Origin: Leifsonia sp. SCN 70-46
Lineage (GTDB): Bacteria > Actinomycetota > Actinomycetes > Actinomycetales > Microbacteriaceae
Reading direction: 5' to 3'
Assembly: GCA_001725325.1 (NCBI GenBank)
Contig: MEFY01000001.1
Coordinates: 310,001 to 374,000, forward strand
DNA: 64,000 nucleotides
Below, piece by piece: positions 8,343 to 16,680 of the stretch (positions within the stretch are counted from its first letter, which is position 1; every line of letters begins with the position of its first letter). The notes below the pieces were generated by a model. That model had not been told where the DNA came from. It searched no databases and was given only the letters and a program-made list of their open reading frames with translations. Made by a program: the position numbers and the translations under genes.

Positions 8343-9329
8343 CTAGCTGAACGACGCGGCGACCGTGCGGCGGTCGCTGAGCAGCTGGGGCCACAGGCGA
8401 CGACGGTCGCGCACGACGAAGCCGCGCGCGATGAAACGGTCCTTGCCGTCGAAGCGCGGCTGGTACATCGAGCGGCCGTGCATGGCGCGCAGGTTGTCGA
8501 GCATGAGCAGGTCGCCCGGCTGCAGGTTGTGCGCGTCGCGGTTGTCGATGTAGAGCTGCACGACCTTCTCGAGCAGCTTCTGCGCGTCGGCGGTGATGCC
8601 GTGCATGAGGTCCTGGTCGACGAGCACGTAGGGGTCGTCGTCCGGGCCGCTGATGATGGGGAACGGGCCGCGGATCGCCTTCGGGTTGGGCACGAAGGGC
8701 TGGAACGACTCGTCGATGGTGGTCGCCCACAGCGGCTGGCGCAGCGTCGCGACCTCCTCGTCGGAGAGCAGGGTGGTGATCTTGCGGCCGGAGAACGCGT
8801 AGGTGAGCGCGCCCGGGTCGCCGCGGAGCGCGCCGAGGATGACGTAGTCGGGCTTGAAGTCGGAGAAGCACTGCTCGGTGTGGGCCTCGAGCTCGACCTT
8901 GGAGCCCTGCGACTGCTGGGTCGTGGCGAGCTTGGGGTTCGGCACCATGTCCTGGATGAGGTGGCCGTTGCCCTCCGCCTCGTAGGCGATCATCGTGCCG
9001 AGCAGCTGCGCGAGCGTGGCCTGCTGCTTCGCGAAGGTCGTCTTGGAGCCGAGGCCGCCCTTGTTGTCGAGGGGGGTGTCGACGAGGTCCTCGTCGACGA
9101 TGAGCCCGCGGATGACGAGGATGCCCGTCTCGGAGCCCACGTTCGAGAAGTTGAGGATCGCGTTGCGCACCTCGGCCGGCACGTTGAAGGAGGCGGCGGC
9201 GGCCTGGAGGTTGAAGTCGTCCGGCTGCGTGTTGGCGTCGGCGGTGATCACCTGTGCAGCGGTGCGGATGGCCTCTGCCTGGTCTGCCGTGAGAGTGAAG
9301 ATGCTCGGTTCGAGCTCGTGAACGGTAAT
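8343..9329 (-). CDS. Fe(II)/2-oxoglutarate oxygenase, AsnO/clavaminate synthase type, probable ATT start
   Basis: Predicted 328 residues. The double-stranded beta-helix carries the metal triad His150-x-Glu152 (in EAHTEQCF) and distal His284 (AMHGRSMY), plus Arg302 (FIARGF) for 2-oxoglutarate. Relatives hydroxylate free amino acids such as Asn or Arg. No ATG, GTG or TTG lies in frame between an upstream TAG and the GTG at 9251. That GTG has no ribosome site and would remove a conserved-looking helix (TADQAEAIRTAAQ). In contrast AAGGAG stands 6 nt before an in-frame ATT at 9329, so I place the start there. If ATT is wrong, the protein is the 302-residue form. It stands alone; the substrate is unknown. 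Confidence 0.85.
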   Translation of the reverse strand: MTVHELEPSIFTLTADQAEAIRTAAQVITADANTQPDDFNLQAAAASFNVPAEVRNAILNFSNVGSETGILVIRGLIVDEDLVDTPLDNKGGLGSKTTFAKQQATLAQLLGTMIAYEAEGNGHLIQDMVPNPKLATTQQSQGSKVELEAHTEQCFSDFKPDYVILGALRGDPGALTYAFSGRKITTLLSDEEVATLRQPLWATTIDESFQPFVPNPKAIRGPFPIISGPDDDPYVLVDQDLMHGITADAQKLLEKVVQLYIDNRDAHNLQPGDLLMLDNLRAMHGRSMYQPRFDGKDRFIARGFVVRDRRRLWPQLLSDRRTVAASFS

Positions 9330-9462
9330 GTCGCTCTCCTTGGTTCTCTAGTGGTGCTCGGGGTGGGAGCACACATCCCTAAATTACACCCCGGGACATG
9401 AGCGTAAGGGTACCCTCACTACCCTCATAGGACCTTGGTCCCTCCTAGACTCGTAGCTGCCA

Positions 9463-9547
9463 GCGGGAGTGGTGAAATTGGCAGACACGCAGGATTTAGG
9501 TTCCTGTGCTTTCGAGCGTGCGGGTTCAAGTCCCGCCTTCCGCACCA
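9463..9547 (+). tRNA. tRNA-Leu (anticodon TAG)
   Basis: 85 nt with an encoded CCA. The acceptor stem pairs GCGGGAG with CTTCCGC (one G-U). The anticodon stem is CAGGA/TCCTG, with loop TTTAGGT and anticodon TAG at 9497-9499. The long variable arm marks a class II tRNA, and the T arm reads GCGGGTTCAAGTCCCGC. It decodes CUA and, by wobble, CUG. No sign of an integrated element at the 3' end. Confidence 0.97.
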
Positions 9548-9548
9548 G

Positions 9549-9851
9549 TCAGTCGCGCTCCATCCGCGCCGGGGTGTTCGCCTTGCCGGGGGCCCGCCCG
9601 TAGTCGGGCTTCACGGCCTGGGCCTTCGTGAACCGCTCGTGGCCCGCCGCCGCGGCCGCCGCGAGCCGCGTGTAGTAGCCGATGAGCACGCGGTCTTTCG
9701 GCTGCTGCGCCCACGTGTCGACGCGGTAGCCGACCTCCGCGCCGTGGCGCACGATCATGATCATCGCGTAGGGCTGGCCGCGCCCCGGGATCATCACCCA
9801 GTGGCCGGGCTTGTACTCCTCGCAGGCCAGCACGGGATGCCAGTCCGCCAT
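9549..9851 (-). CDS. Conserved hypothetical protein (100 aa)
   Basis: 100 residues from an ATG with GAGAGGAG 7 nt upstream; the longer ORF to 9908 is not needed. Soluble, beta-rich first half (ACEEYKPGHWVMIPGRGQPYAMIMIVRHG), basic C-terminus (KPDYGRAPGKANTPARMERD) that could bind nucleic acid. No known domain. It converges on tRNA-Leu with a gap of one base. Function not recognised. Confidence 0.65.
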   Translation of the reverse strand: MADWHPVLACEEYKPGHWVMIPGRGQPYAMIMIVRHGAEVGYRVDTWAQQPKDRVLIGYYTRLAAAAAAGHERFTKAQAVKPDYGRAPGKANTPARMERD

Positions 9852-9941
9852 GCCGAGGCTCCTCTCTCGTGGAGCATCCGGCCATGCTGCGCTCGAGCCT
9901 AGCGGCACGCCACCGACGTGGCGGGGTGCGGCCGGTCGGGG

Positions 9942-10367
9942 TCAGCTCACGGGGGCGATGCGCGCGTAGACCGGCACGGCGACGCCGACCACGATCGCGT
10001 GCATGAGGGCGAGGGCGAGCGCGCCCGTCGTCGTCGTGCCGGGGATGAACTGCACGATCGCGAGGATGACGTCGGGAACCCACGACAGCACCAGGGCGAC
10101 GGGCACGAGCACGCGCAGCACGCGCGCGGGGTTCGCGGTGCGCGCGCGGACGAGGCGCCACCCGACGTAGCCGGCGAGCACGCCGAGCACCGTGAAGGCG
10201 AGGTAGACGGGCGGCATGAGCGGCGAGTAGGCGCTCGAGGCGCCGGCGGCGATCGCGGAGAGGGCGATGACCGAGTTGGCGACGCCGGCGACCGCGACGG
10301 CGGCGACGAGGAGGACGGCGGTGCGCGGCACGGTGGCCGTGCCGGCGGGGAGGGCGTGCGTCGTCAT
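9942..10367 (-). CDS. DUF6069-like four-helix membrane protein
   Basis: 141 residues with four hydrophobic segments. The signatures SPLMPPVYLAFTVLGVLAGY, ARVLRVLVPVALVLSWVPD and the last helix LMHAIVVGVAVPVYARI match small integral membrane proteins of the DUF6069 type, often found beside MarR or TetR regulators. The ATG is preceded by AAGGAG (6 nt). A perfect 23-bp palindrome sits 14 bp upstream, and the gene follows a MarR gene on the same strand. Function unknown; the family name is from memory of its pattern. Confidence 0.7.
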   Translation of the reverse strand: MTTHALPAGTATVPRTAVLLVAAVAVAGVANSVIALSAIAAGASSAYSPLMPPVYLAFTVLGVLAGYVGWRLVRARTANPARVLRVLVPVALVLSWVPDVILAIVQFIPGTTTTGALALALMHAIVVGVAVPVYARIAPVS

Positions 10368-10380
10368 GATGACTCCTTCG

Positions 10381-10403
10381 ATTAGTACGGATTACGTACT
10401 AAT
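10381..10403. promoter_or_regulatory. Perfect palindromic operator, probably for MarR
   Basis: ATTAGTACG and CGTACTAAT are perfect 9-bp inverted arms around the 5-bp spacer GATTA. The site lies between the stop of the marR-like gene and the start of the DUF6069-like gene, where a promoter for the latter must lie. MarR dimers bind palindromes of this size (about 20-23 bp). Binding by this particular MarR is inferred from adjacency. Confidence 0.7.
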
Positions 10404-10448
10404 GACGCTACGCCGCCCGCCAGGCCACCGGAAGGGGCGCACCGCGAT

Positions 10449-10892
10449 TTACTCCGCCGGGAGTAGCCCGTCGAGCTCGTCCGCCGCGTCGAGGATGACC
10501 TGGAGGAGCGCGGCGAGCTCCGAGCGACGTGACGCGTCCACGGGCTCGAGGAGCCGAAGCACCTCGGCGCGCACGCGCGTCACGAGGGTGTCCGCGATCT
10601 CGCGGCCCTTCGCCGTCGGCGTGATGAGGCTCGCCCTGCGGTCGGCCGGGTCTGCCTCACGGACGACGAGGCCGTGGTTCACGAGCCGCGCGAGCACGCC
10701 CGTCATCGTGGACTTGCCGACGCGCACGTACCGGCCGAGCTCCCCCACGGTCTGCGGGCGGCGGTTGACCGCGACGAGCAGCCGCCCGGTGCGGAAGTCG
10801 ACGCCGAGCTCGCCCGAGATCGTCTCGTAGCGGTCGGTGATGAGGGCGGCGATCCTGATGAGCGCGGGGCCGGCGGGGGCGGTGGGGTCCAC
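10449..10892 (-). CDS. MarR-family transcriptional regulator
   Basis: 147 residues from a GTG. The winged helix is clear: DFRTGRLLVAVNRRPQTVGELGRYV, recognition region GKSTMTGVLARLVNHGLVV, and the MarR wing signature READPADRRAS. A long C-terminal helix forms the dimer (SELAALLQVILDAADEL). TAAACT 7 nt upstream of the GTG and no ribosome site suggest a leaderless mRNA. Its likely target is the DUF6069-like gene directly downstream, through the palindrome at 10381-10403. Longer in-frame ORFs upstream run through the ROK gene and are rejected. Confidence 0.88.
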   Translation of the reverse strand: MDPTAPAGPALIRIAALITDRYETISGELGVDFRTGRLLVAVNRRPQTVGELGRYVRVGKSTMTGVLARLVNHGLVVREADPADRRASLITPTAKGREIADTLVTRVRAEVLRLLEPVDASRRSELAALLQVILDAADELDGLLPAE

Positions 10893-10906
10893 GTCGTGAA
10901 GTTTAG

Positions 10907-12118
10907 CTAGACCGCCCGAGTGCCCCTCGGCTCCGCGATGAGCGCCTCGAGCGGCATCATCGCCGCGCCGAGGGCGACGGTGTCGCCCCCGAACCGGCAC
11001 GCCGCGAGCGCGAACTGGGAGCCCGGGCGCACGAGGGCCTCGGCGCGGGCCGCATCCTCGATGCGCTGCGCGAGGTTCTCCATGAGGCGCAGGCCGACCC
11101 AGCCGCCGATGACGACGCGCTCGGGATTGGTGAGGTTGACGAGGCCGCCGAGGGCGGAGCCGAGGGTCGCGACGAGCTCGTCGACGAGCGCGACGGCCAC
11201 GGGGTCCGTCGAGTCGAGCAGCTCGCCGACGGCGCGCCAGCCGGAGCCCTCGAAGGTGCCGCCGGCCTCGCGCCACTGGTCGAGGATGGCGTCGGCGCCC
11301 AGGTAGGCCTCGAGGCAGCCGTGCCCGCCGCACCGGCACAGGCGCCCGCCGCGCACGATCTTGACGTGGCCCCACTCCCCCGCGCTGCTCGTGAGGCCGC
11401 GCGTGAGCTCGCCGTGCGAGACGACGGCGAGCCCGACGCCGCGGCCGAGGAGCACGACGAGGGCCTCGTCGACCCCGCGCGCGGCGCCGTCCCACAGCTC
11501 CGCCATGGCCTGCGTCTTGGCGCCGTTCTCGGCGAAGACGGGCATGTCGTGCGAGACGAGGTCGGCGACCGGGATGGGCGGCCAGCCGAGGCTCTGCGCG
11601 TAGAGCACCTGGCGGCCGTCGGCATCCGACTCGACAATGCCGGGCAGGCCCAGGCCGATGCCGACCATGCGCTCCCACGCGAGGGGGTTGCGCGAGCGGA
11701 GGGCGTCGAGGGCCTCGTCGAGGTCGGCGGCGATCGCCTCGATCGGCTCGCCCTCGCGACCGCCCCTGAACTCCCTGTCGACCCGGGTCATCGACAGGTC
11801 GAACAGCTCGACGGCCACGCCCCGCTCCCCGACGTCAGCACCGAGGAAGTACGCGCCTGCGGGGTTGGGAGCGAGGAGCGTCACCGGTCTGCCACCGCTC
11901 GAGGCCACGGATCCGGCCTCGATGATGAGTCCCTCTGAGATGAGTTCGGAGACGAGGTTGGTGACGGATGCCACCGAGAGACCGCATTCGCGCGCGAGCT
12001 CCGCGCGAGACGTCTGCCCCGTGAGGATGACGCTGCGCAGGGCCTGGGCGCGGTTGCGCTGCCGCACGTCGCTCACGGTCGCGGGCGCCGCCGCCGTGAG
12101 TGCCGTGCGCCCCGTCAT
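10907..12118 (-). CDS. ROK-family transcriptional repressor
   Basis: 403 residues. N-terminal helix-turn-helix about residues 38-62 (RAELARECGLSVASVTNLV). The ROK sugar-kinase-like domain follows, with the ATP/sugar region GIGLGLPGIV and the zinc-binding CRCGGHGCLEAY characteristic of ROK proteins. Such repressors sense sugars or sugar phosphates. It is the last gene of the beta-glucoside operon, 11 nt after the GH5 gene, so it probably controls the operon and itself. The start is ambiguous: a TTG at 12136 is possible; I chose ATG 12118. Confidence 0.9.
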   Translation of the reverse strand: MTGRTALTAAAPATVSDVRQRNRAQALRSVILTGQTSRAELARECGLSVASVTNLVSELISEGLIIEAGSVASSGGRPVTLLAPNPAGAYFLGADVGERGVAVELFDLSMTRVDREFRGGREGEPIEAIAADLDEALDALRSRNPLAWERMVGIGLGLPGIVESDADGRQVLYAQSLGWPPIPVADLVSHDMPVFAENGAKTQAMAELWDGAARGVDEALVVLLGRGVGLAVVSHGELTRGLTSSAGEWGHVKIVRGGRLCRCGGHGCLEAYLGADAILDQWREAGGTFEGSGWRAVGELLDSTDPVAVALVDELVATLGSALGGLVNLTNPERVVIGGWVGLRLMENLAQRIEDAARAEALVRPGSQFALAACRFGGDTVALGAAMMPLEALIAEPRGTRAV

Positions 12119-12129
12119 GAACCCAGAAC

Positions 12130-13683
12130 CTACCAACTCCCGTCGCCGCCCGAGGGATACAGGCGCGACACGGTCGTGTCGGAGAGCGCGACGACGCGGA
12201 TGCCGCGCTCCGAGCGCTCGACGCGCACGGCGGAGTCGAGCCCCGAGCCGTCCTCGACGCGCGCGCCGTCGGCACCCGTGAGCTCGAACTCGAGCCAGTC
12301 CCCCTCAGCGAGGTCGACCACGAGCTCCTCGCCCACACGGTACGCGCGGCCGTCGCTCTGCTCGAACGGGTTGGCGGGGTTGTCGCCCTCGCGCGCCCAG
12401 CGCAGCGGCACGGTGTCGTCGTCGCGGATGCCCGGCACCCCGCCCCGCGCCGCGACCGAGTACGACTCACCGGCGCCCCGGTACCCGTAGCCCCACGCGG
12501 GCACGACCGCGGGCCGCGACGCCAGGAGGGCGGCGACCACGTCGGGCTGCCACGCGCAGTTCTCGATGCGCATGTTCTCGAGCAGCTCGTCGAACACGCG
12601 CCGCGCCTCGCCGGGCGTGATGGCCGAGGGGTCGTCGATCGACGCGACGACGCGGTCCCAGCCCTCGGGGGCGACTATCGACGCGGGCGACGTGCGGGTC
12701 TCGATCTTCTTCCACGGCCAGAAGTTCCACCCGATGCCGTGCGACTCGTACAGGCGGAACGCCGTGTACAGCCACTCGAGCGTGTTCTCGCCGCCCTCGC
12801 CCATGTAGATGGGCAGACCCAGCCGGTCGCGCGCCTCGAGGAACGTCGCGATCGACTCCGTGTCGGGCGACGACCAGTACTTGTGGAACTGCAGGAGCGA
12901 GTTCTCGTCCCACACCTCGGTGAAGATCTCCCAGTTGGTGGCCCAGTGCGACCCCTCGTAGACGATCAGGTGGTCGGGGTCGACCTCGCGGATCTCGTGC
13001 GTGAGGTCGCGGTAGAGGTCGGCGAGGGCATCCTTGTAGGTGTGCTGCCACTCGTTCGGCAGCGGCTCGTTGAGCAGGTCGTAGCCGAGCACGACGGTCT
13101 CGCCGCGGTAGCGCGTCGCGAGGTCGCGCCACAGTCGCACCGTGAGGTCGCGGTAGCGCTGCTCCATGAACAGCTCCGGCAGGTTCTGCGGGGAGTCGTC
13201 GATGTTGGTGCCCGTCTGCCCGCCGGGCGCGCCGTGCAGGTCGAGCAGCACCCACAGCCGGTGCTCGCGGCACCACGCGATGAGCCGGTCGATCATGGCG
13301 TAGCCCGCCTCGATGGGCTCGCCGTCGTCATCCTGGATGACGCGCGAGTTGATGGGCAGGCGCACATGGTCGAACCCGGATGCGGCGATGCGCTCGATGT
13401 CCGCCTCGGCGATGAACCCCGCCCGGAACTGCTCCCAGAACCGCTCGGCCCCGCTCACGCCCAGCAGGCGCTCGGTGAGCCACTCGATCTCGCGCGGGGA
13501 CTCCGCCCCCGGGCCGAAGCGCCACATGTAGCCCTCGGGCAGCATCCAGTTGCCGAGTCCGACGCCGCGCAGCAGCAGCTCGCGGCCGGCGCCGTCGACG
13601 AGCCGGGCATCCTTCGCGCGCACGAAGCCGTCGAAGCTCGCCGGTCGACGGGCGAAGGTGGTGGTGGGGAGCAGGTCGGTCAT
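12130..13683 (-). CDS. GH5 glycoside hydrolase with C-terminal beta domain
   Basis: 517 residues. The (beta/alpha)8 barrel of family GH5 spans about residues 20-400: catalytic acid/base Glu206 in DLLNEPLP and nucleophile Glu296 in YMGEGGEN. Substrate-site features are HVRLPIN, LLDLHGAPGGQ and HKYWSSP. Residues ~430-517 look like a beta-sandwich accessory domain (DWLEFELTGADG, then RGIRVVALSD). No signal peptide is visible, so it probably acts inside the cell on imported oligosaccharides, like the GH1 enzyme of the operon. Exo-glucanase or beta-glucosidase-like activity is likely, but the exact linkage cannot be read. It starts 9 nt after the permease stop. Confidence 0.88.
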   Translation of the reverse strand: MTDLLPTTTFARRPASFDGFVRAKDARLVDGAGRELLLRGVGLGNWMLPEGYMWRFGPGAESPREIEWLTERLLGVSGAERFWEQFRAGFIAEADIERIAASGFDHVRLPINSRVIQDDDGEPIEAGYAMIDRLIAWCREHRLWVLLDLHGAPGGQTGTNIDDSPQNLPELFMEQRYRDLTVRLWRDLATRYRGETVVLGYDLLNEPLPNEWQHTYKDALADLYRDLTHEIREVDPDHLIVYEGSHWATNWEIFTEVWDENSLLQFHKYWSSPDTESIATFLEARDRLGLPIYMGEGGENTLEWLYTAFRLYESHGIGWNFWPWKKIETRTSPASIVAPEGWDRVVASIDDPSAITPGEARRVFDELLENMRIENCAWQPDVVAALLASRPAVVPAWGYGYRGAGESYSVAARGGVPGIRDDDTVPLRWAREGDNPANPFEQSDGRAYRVGEELVVDLAEGDWLEFELTGADGARVEDGSGLDSAVRVERSERGIRVVALSDTTVSRLYPSGGDGSW

Positions 13684-13691
13684 GGGTTCTT

Positions 13692-14513
13692 TCACTTGAG
13701 GCCGGAGAGGGCGAAGCCCTGGATCACGTAGCGCTGGAAGACGATGAAGACGATGAGGATCGGCACGACCATCACCGACGCCGCGGCCATCTGCAGCGAC
13801 GGGTTGACGGCGAGCTGCTGGTTGAGCAGTGCAAGGCCCACCGAGAGCGTGTAGAGCTTCTGGTCGCTCGCGATGATGAGCGGCCACAGGAAGCTGTTCC
13901 AGCCCGAGATGAAGGTCAGCACGACCTGCACGGCGAGGATGGGCTTCGACATCGGCATCACGATCTGCCAGAACGTGCGCCACTCGCCGGCGCCGTCGAG
14001 GCGCGCGGCCTCGAGCATCTCCGTGGGGATCGTCGACATGAACTGCCGGAACAGGAAGATGCTGAACCCGCTCACGAGCGTCGGCAGCGCGATGCCCACG
14101 AGGGTGTTCGTGAGCTTCATGCCGTTGAGGATGAGGTAGGTCGGGATCATCGTGACCTGGATGGGGATCATCATGGTCGCGAGCACGAGGAAGAACAGCC
14201 AGCGCCGCCCGCGGAAGTCGAACTTCGCGAACGCGTAGCCGGCCATGGCCATGAGGATGAGGCCGACGAAGCCGATGAGCACCACGATGACGGTGTTGAG
14301 CAGGTAGCGCCCGAAGTCGAGCTCGGTGAAGAGCGTGCCGAACCACTGCAGCGTGGGGTCGTGCGGCAGCACCGAGGGAGGGTACGTGACCGACTCCCGC
14401 TGCGGCTTGAACGCGGTGGCGAGCATCCACAGGAACGGGAACGCCGTGATGAGCGCGCCGAGCCCGAGGGCGACGCCGATCGTGATCGTGAGCGGGCGGG
14501 TCCTAGTACTCAT
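13692..14513 (-). CDS. Carbohydrate ABC transporter permease, MalG-like
   Basis: 273 residues, six hydrophobic segments. The EAA loop that docks on the ATPase is EAARLDGAGEWRTFWQIVMP. The N-terminus has the MalG-type YPPSVLPHDPTLQWF segment after the first helix. It overlaps the partner permease by 11 nt. With that permease and the lipoprotein binding protein it forms a CUT1 sugar importer; no ATPase gene is nearby, as is usual in actinobacteria, where one shared MsiK-type ATPase serves many importers. The substrate is probably a beta-glucoside or cello-oligosaccharide, from the linked GH1 and GH5. Confidence 0.93.
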   Translation of the reverse strand: MSTRTRPLTITIGVALGLGALITAFPFLWMLATAFKPQRESVTYPPSVLPHDPTLQWFGTLFTELDFGRYLLNTVIVVLIGFVGLILMAMAGYAFAKFDFRGRRWLFFLVLATMMIPIQVTMIPTYLILNGMKLTNTLVGIALPTLVSGFSIFLFRQFMSTIPTEMLEAARLDGAGEWRTFWQIVMPMSKPILAVQVVLTFISGWNSFLWPLIIASDQKLYTLSVGLALLNQQLAVNPSLQMAAASVMVVPILIVFIVFQRYVIQGFALSGLK

Positions 14514-15381
14514 CGTCGGCCCTCCGCACGCGCAGCTGGATGAGGGTGATGACCGCGATGATCGCGAACAGCACTATCGAGCCGGCGCTCGCATACCCGA
14601 ACTGGTTGAGCCGGAAGCCCTCCTTGTAGAGGAATATCGACGCCGAGGTCGTGGCCCCGAGCGGGCCGCCGTCGGTGAGCACGAAGGGCTCGTCGAAGAA
14701 TTGCAGCCACGAGATCGTCGTCGTGACGCTCACGAAGAAGATCGCGAACCGCAGGAGCGGGATGACTATCGAGAACGTCTTCTTCCACTCGCCCGCGCCG
14801 TCGAGCGACGCCGCCTCGAGGTACTCCTTGGGCACGCCCTGGAGCGCCGCGAGGAAGATGATGATGTTGAGGCCCGTGCCGCGCCACACCGCGACGAGGG
14901 CCACGGAGAACTTGGCCAGCACGGGATCGGACAGCCACTGCACGGGCGGCAGGTTCACGAGCGACAGCAGGTAGTTGAGCAGCCCGAACTGCGTGTTGTA
15001 GAGGTAGCCCCACACGAGCGAGATGGCGACGATCGCCGTGATCGCGGGGATGAAGTAGAAGGCGCGCAGCGCGCGGAAGAACGCGTTCTGGCTGTGGTTG
15101 AGCAGCAGCGCGACGCCGAGCGAGAGCACGACGATCGCGGGGACGCCGAACACGGCGAACAGGCCCGTGTTGCCGATCGACTGCCAGAAGTCGGGATCGG
15201 CGAAGAGCTTCGTGTAATTGTCGACGCCGATGAACTTCACGTTGCCCCAGTTGGCGAACGCCGAGATGTTCATGTTCGTCGTGCTGATGACCGCCGCGAC
15301 GAGGATCGGGAAGATCCCGAAGGCGACGAGGAGGAGCATTGCGGGCGACACGAACAGGTAGGGGGTCAGCTTGTTGCGCAT
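14503..15381 (-). CDS. Sugar ABC transporter permease, MalF-like
   Basis: 292 residues, six hydrophobic segments. The EAA loop is EAASLDGAGEWKKTFSIVIP, and the start LTPYLFVSPAMLLLVAFGIFP is typical of CUT1 MalF/UgpA-type subunits. It partners with the MalG-like protein encoded downstream with an 11-nt overlap. A GGAGG site lies upstream of the ATG (about 11 nt). It sits in the cytoplasmic membrane. Third gene of the beta-glucoside operon. Confidence 0.93.
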   Translation of the reverse strand: MRNKLTPYLFVSPAMLLLVAFGIFPILVAAVISTTNMNISAFANWGNVKFIGVDNYTKLFADPDFWQSIGNTGLFAVFGVPAIVVLSLGVALLLNHSQNAFFRALRAFYFIPAITAIVAISLVWGYLYNTQFGLLNYLLSLVNLPPVQWLSDPVLAKFSVALVAVWRGTGLNIIIFLAALQGVPKEYLEAASLDGAGEWKKTFSIVIPLLRFAIFFVSVTTTISWLQFFDEPFVLTDGGPLGATTSASIFLYKEGFRLNQFGYASAGSIVLFAIIAVITLIQLRVRRADDEY

Positions 15382-15418
15382 GGTGCTTCTTCCCTCCCTG
15401 TCCGTGTCGCCGCTGGTG

Positions 15419-16654
15419 TTACTTGATGCTCAGGCCGGCGGTCTTCGAGTACAGGCCGTCGAGCGAGGTCTGCTTGTCCGCCCCGGTGAGCACGATGGCG
15501 TTGAGGGCGTTGAGCAGCTCGGTGCCGACGGCGCCGTCCCAGTTGGAGACGAGCGGCAGCACCTTGGCGGTCTTGAGCTGGTCGGTGTAGACCTGCACGT
15601 TCGGGTCGCTGTTGAGGTCGGCATCCTCGAGGGCCGAGGTGACCGTCGGGAGCTCGCCCGTGAGGCCGTACCAGGCGAGCTGCTGCTCGGGCTGGGAGAC
15701 GTACTCGAGCAGGTCGAGGGCCGCCTCCTTGTGCTGCGTGTTGAACCAGACGCCGAGGTTGGAGCCCGCGAAGAGCGAGATCGAGCCGCCGTCGCCCGCG
15801 GGGAGCGGGCTCGCCTGCCACTTGCCGTCGAGCTCGGGGGCCGAGTCGGCGACACCCTTGCCGAGGTACGGGCCGCTCACGAGCATGGGGGCCACGCCCG
15901 AGATGAAGCCCGCGGTCTGGTCGAAGTCGCCGTTGGTCGGCACGCTGCCGTCGGCGTAGAGGCCCGTGTACAGGTCCACCGCCTTCTGGAACTCGGGGGT
16001 GTCGAAGTCGACGTTGCCGTCGGCGTCGATGACCTCGCCGCCCATGCTCCACGTCATCTCGATGGGCAGCGGCGCATCCCACTGCGGGATGTAGTAGCCG
16101 TAGTTGCCGTCACCGCGCGCGGCGAGGATCTTCGCGTCTGCGCGCAGCTCGTCCCACGTCGCCGGCGGCGCGTCGATGCCCGCCTCGGCGAGGATGTCGG
16201 TGCGCGTGAACAGCACGCGCGTGTCGCTCGTCCACGGGATGCTCACGATCTGGCCGTTGACCGAGGTCGACGTGCCCGAGACCCCGGCGGGGAAGTTGGC
16301 GGGGTCGAGGCCCGGGTGCGCGGCGAGCTCGTCGTCGAGCGGCAGGAGGGCGCCCGCATCCGCGAACGTGCGCAGCTTCGAGAGGCCGATCTGCAGGATG
16401 TCCGGGCCCGAGCCCGAGGCGACGGCCGTCGTGAGCTTCTCGTCGATCGAGTCCCACGGGATCGCGACGACGTCGACGTCGATGCCGCTGTCGGCGACGA
16501 GCTTCTCGAAGTTCGCTCCGGAGTCGCCCATCACCCAGACGGTGAGGGGCCCGTCGGCGTCGCCGGACGGCGCGGACGTCGAGCAGGCGGCCATCGCGAG
16601 GGTCAGGCCCGCGACCGACACGGCCGCGAGTGCGGCCCGTGCTGTTCTCTTCAT
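15419..16654 (-). CDS. Sugar-binding lipoprotein of the ABC importer
   Basis: 411 residues. Lipoprotein signal with lipobox MAAC (Cys24). A family 1 solute-binding fold follows: GPLTVWVMGDSGANFEKL, then GPDILQIGLSKLRTFADAGALLPL and GDGGSISLFAGSNLGVWFN, all typical of CUT1 binding proteins. It captures the sugar outside the membrane and delivers it to the two permeases. The ATG has AAGGA 7 nt upstream. It lies between the GH1 gene and the permeases. Substrate inferred as a beta-glucoside. Confidence 0.93.
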   Translation of the reverse strand: MKRTARAALAAVSVAGLTLAMAACSTSAPSGDADGPLTVWVMGDSGANFEKLVADSGIDVDVVAIPWDSIDEKLTTAVASGSGPDILQIGLSKLRTFADAGALLPLDDELAAHPGLDPANFPAGVSGTSTSVNGQIVSIPWTSDTRVLFTRTDILAEAGIDAPPATWDELRADAKILAARGDGNYGYYIPQWDAPLPIEMTWSMGGEVIDADGNVDFDTPEFQKAVDLYTGLYADGSVPTNGDFDQTAGFISGVAPMLVSGPYLGKGVADSAPELDGKWQASPLPAGDGGSISLFAGSNLGVWFNTQHKEAALDLLEYVSQPEQQLAWYGLTGELPTVTSALEDADLNSDPNVQVYTDQLKTAKVLPLVSNWDGAVGTELLNALNAIVLTGADKQTSLDGLYSKTAGLSIK

Positions 16655-16680
16655 TGAGGTTCCTTTTCTCTGTGTGTGCA

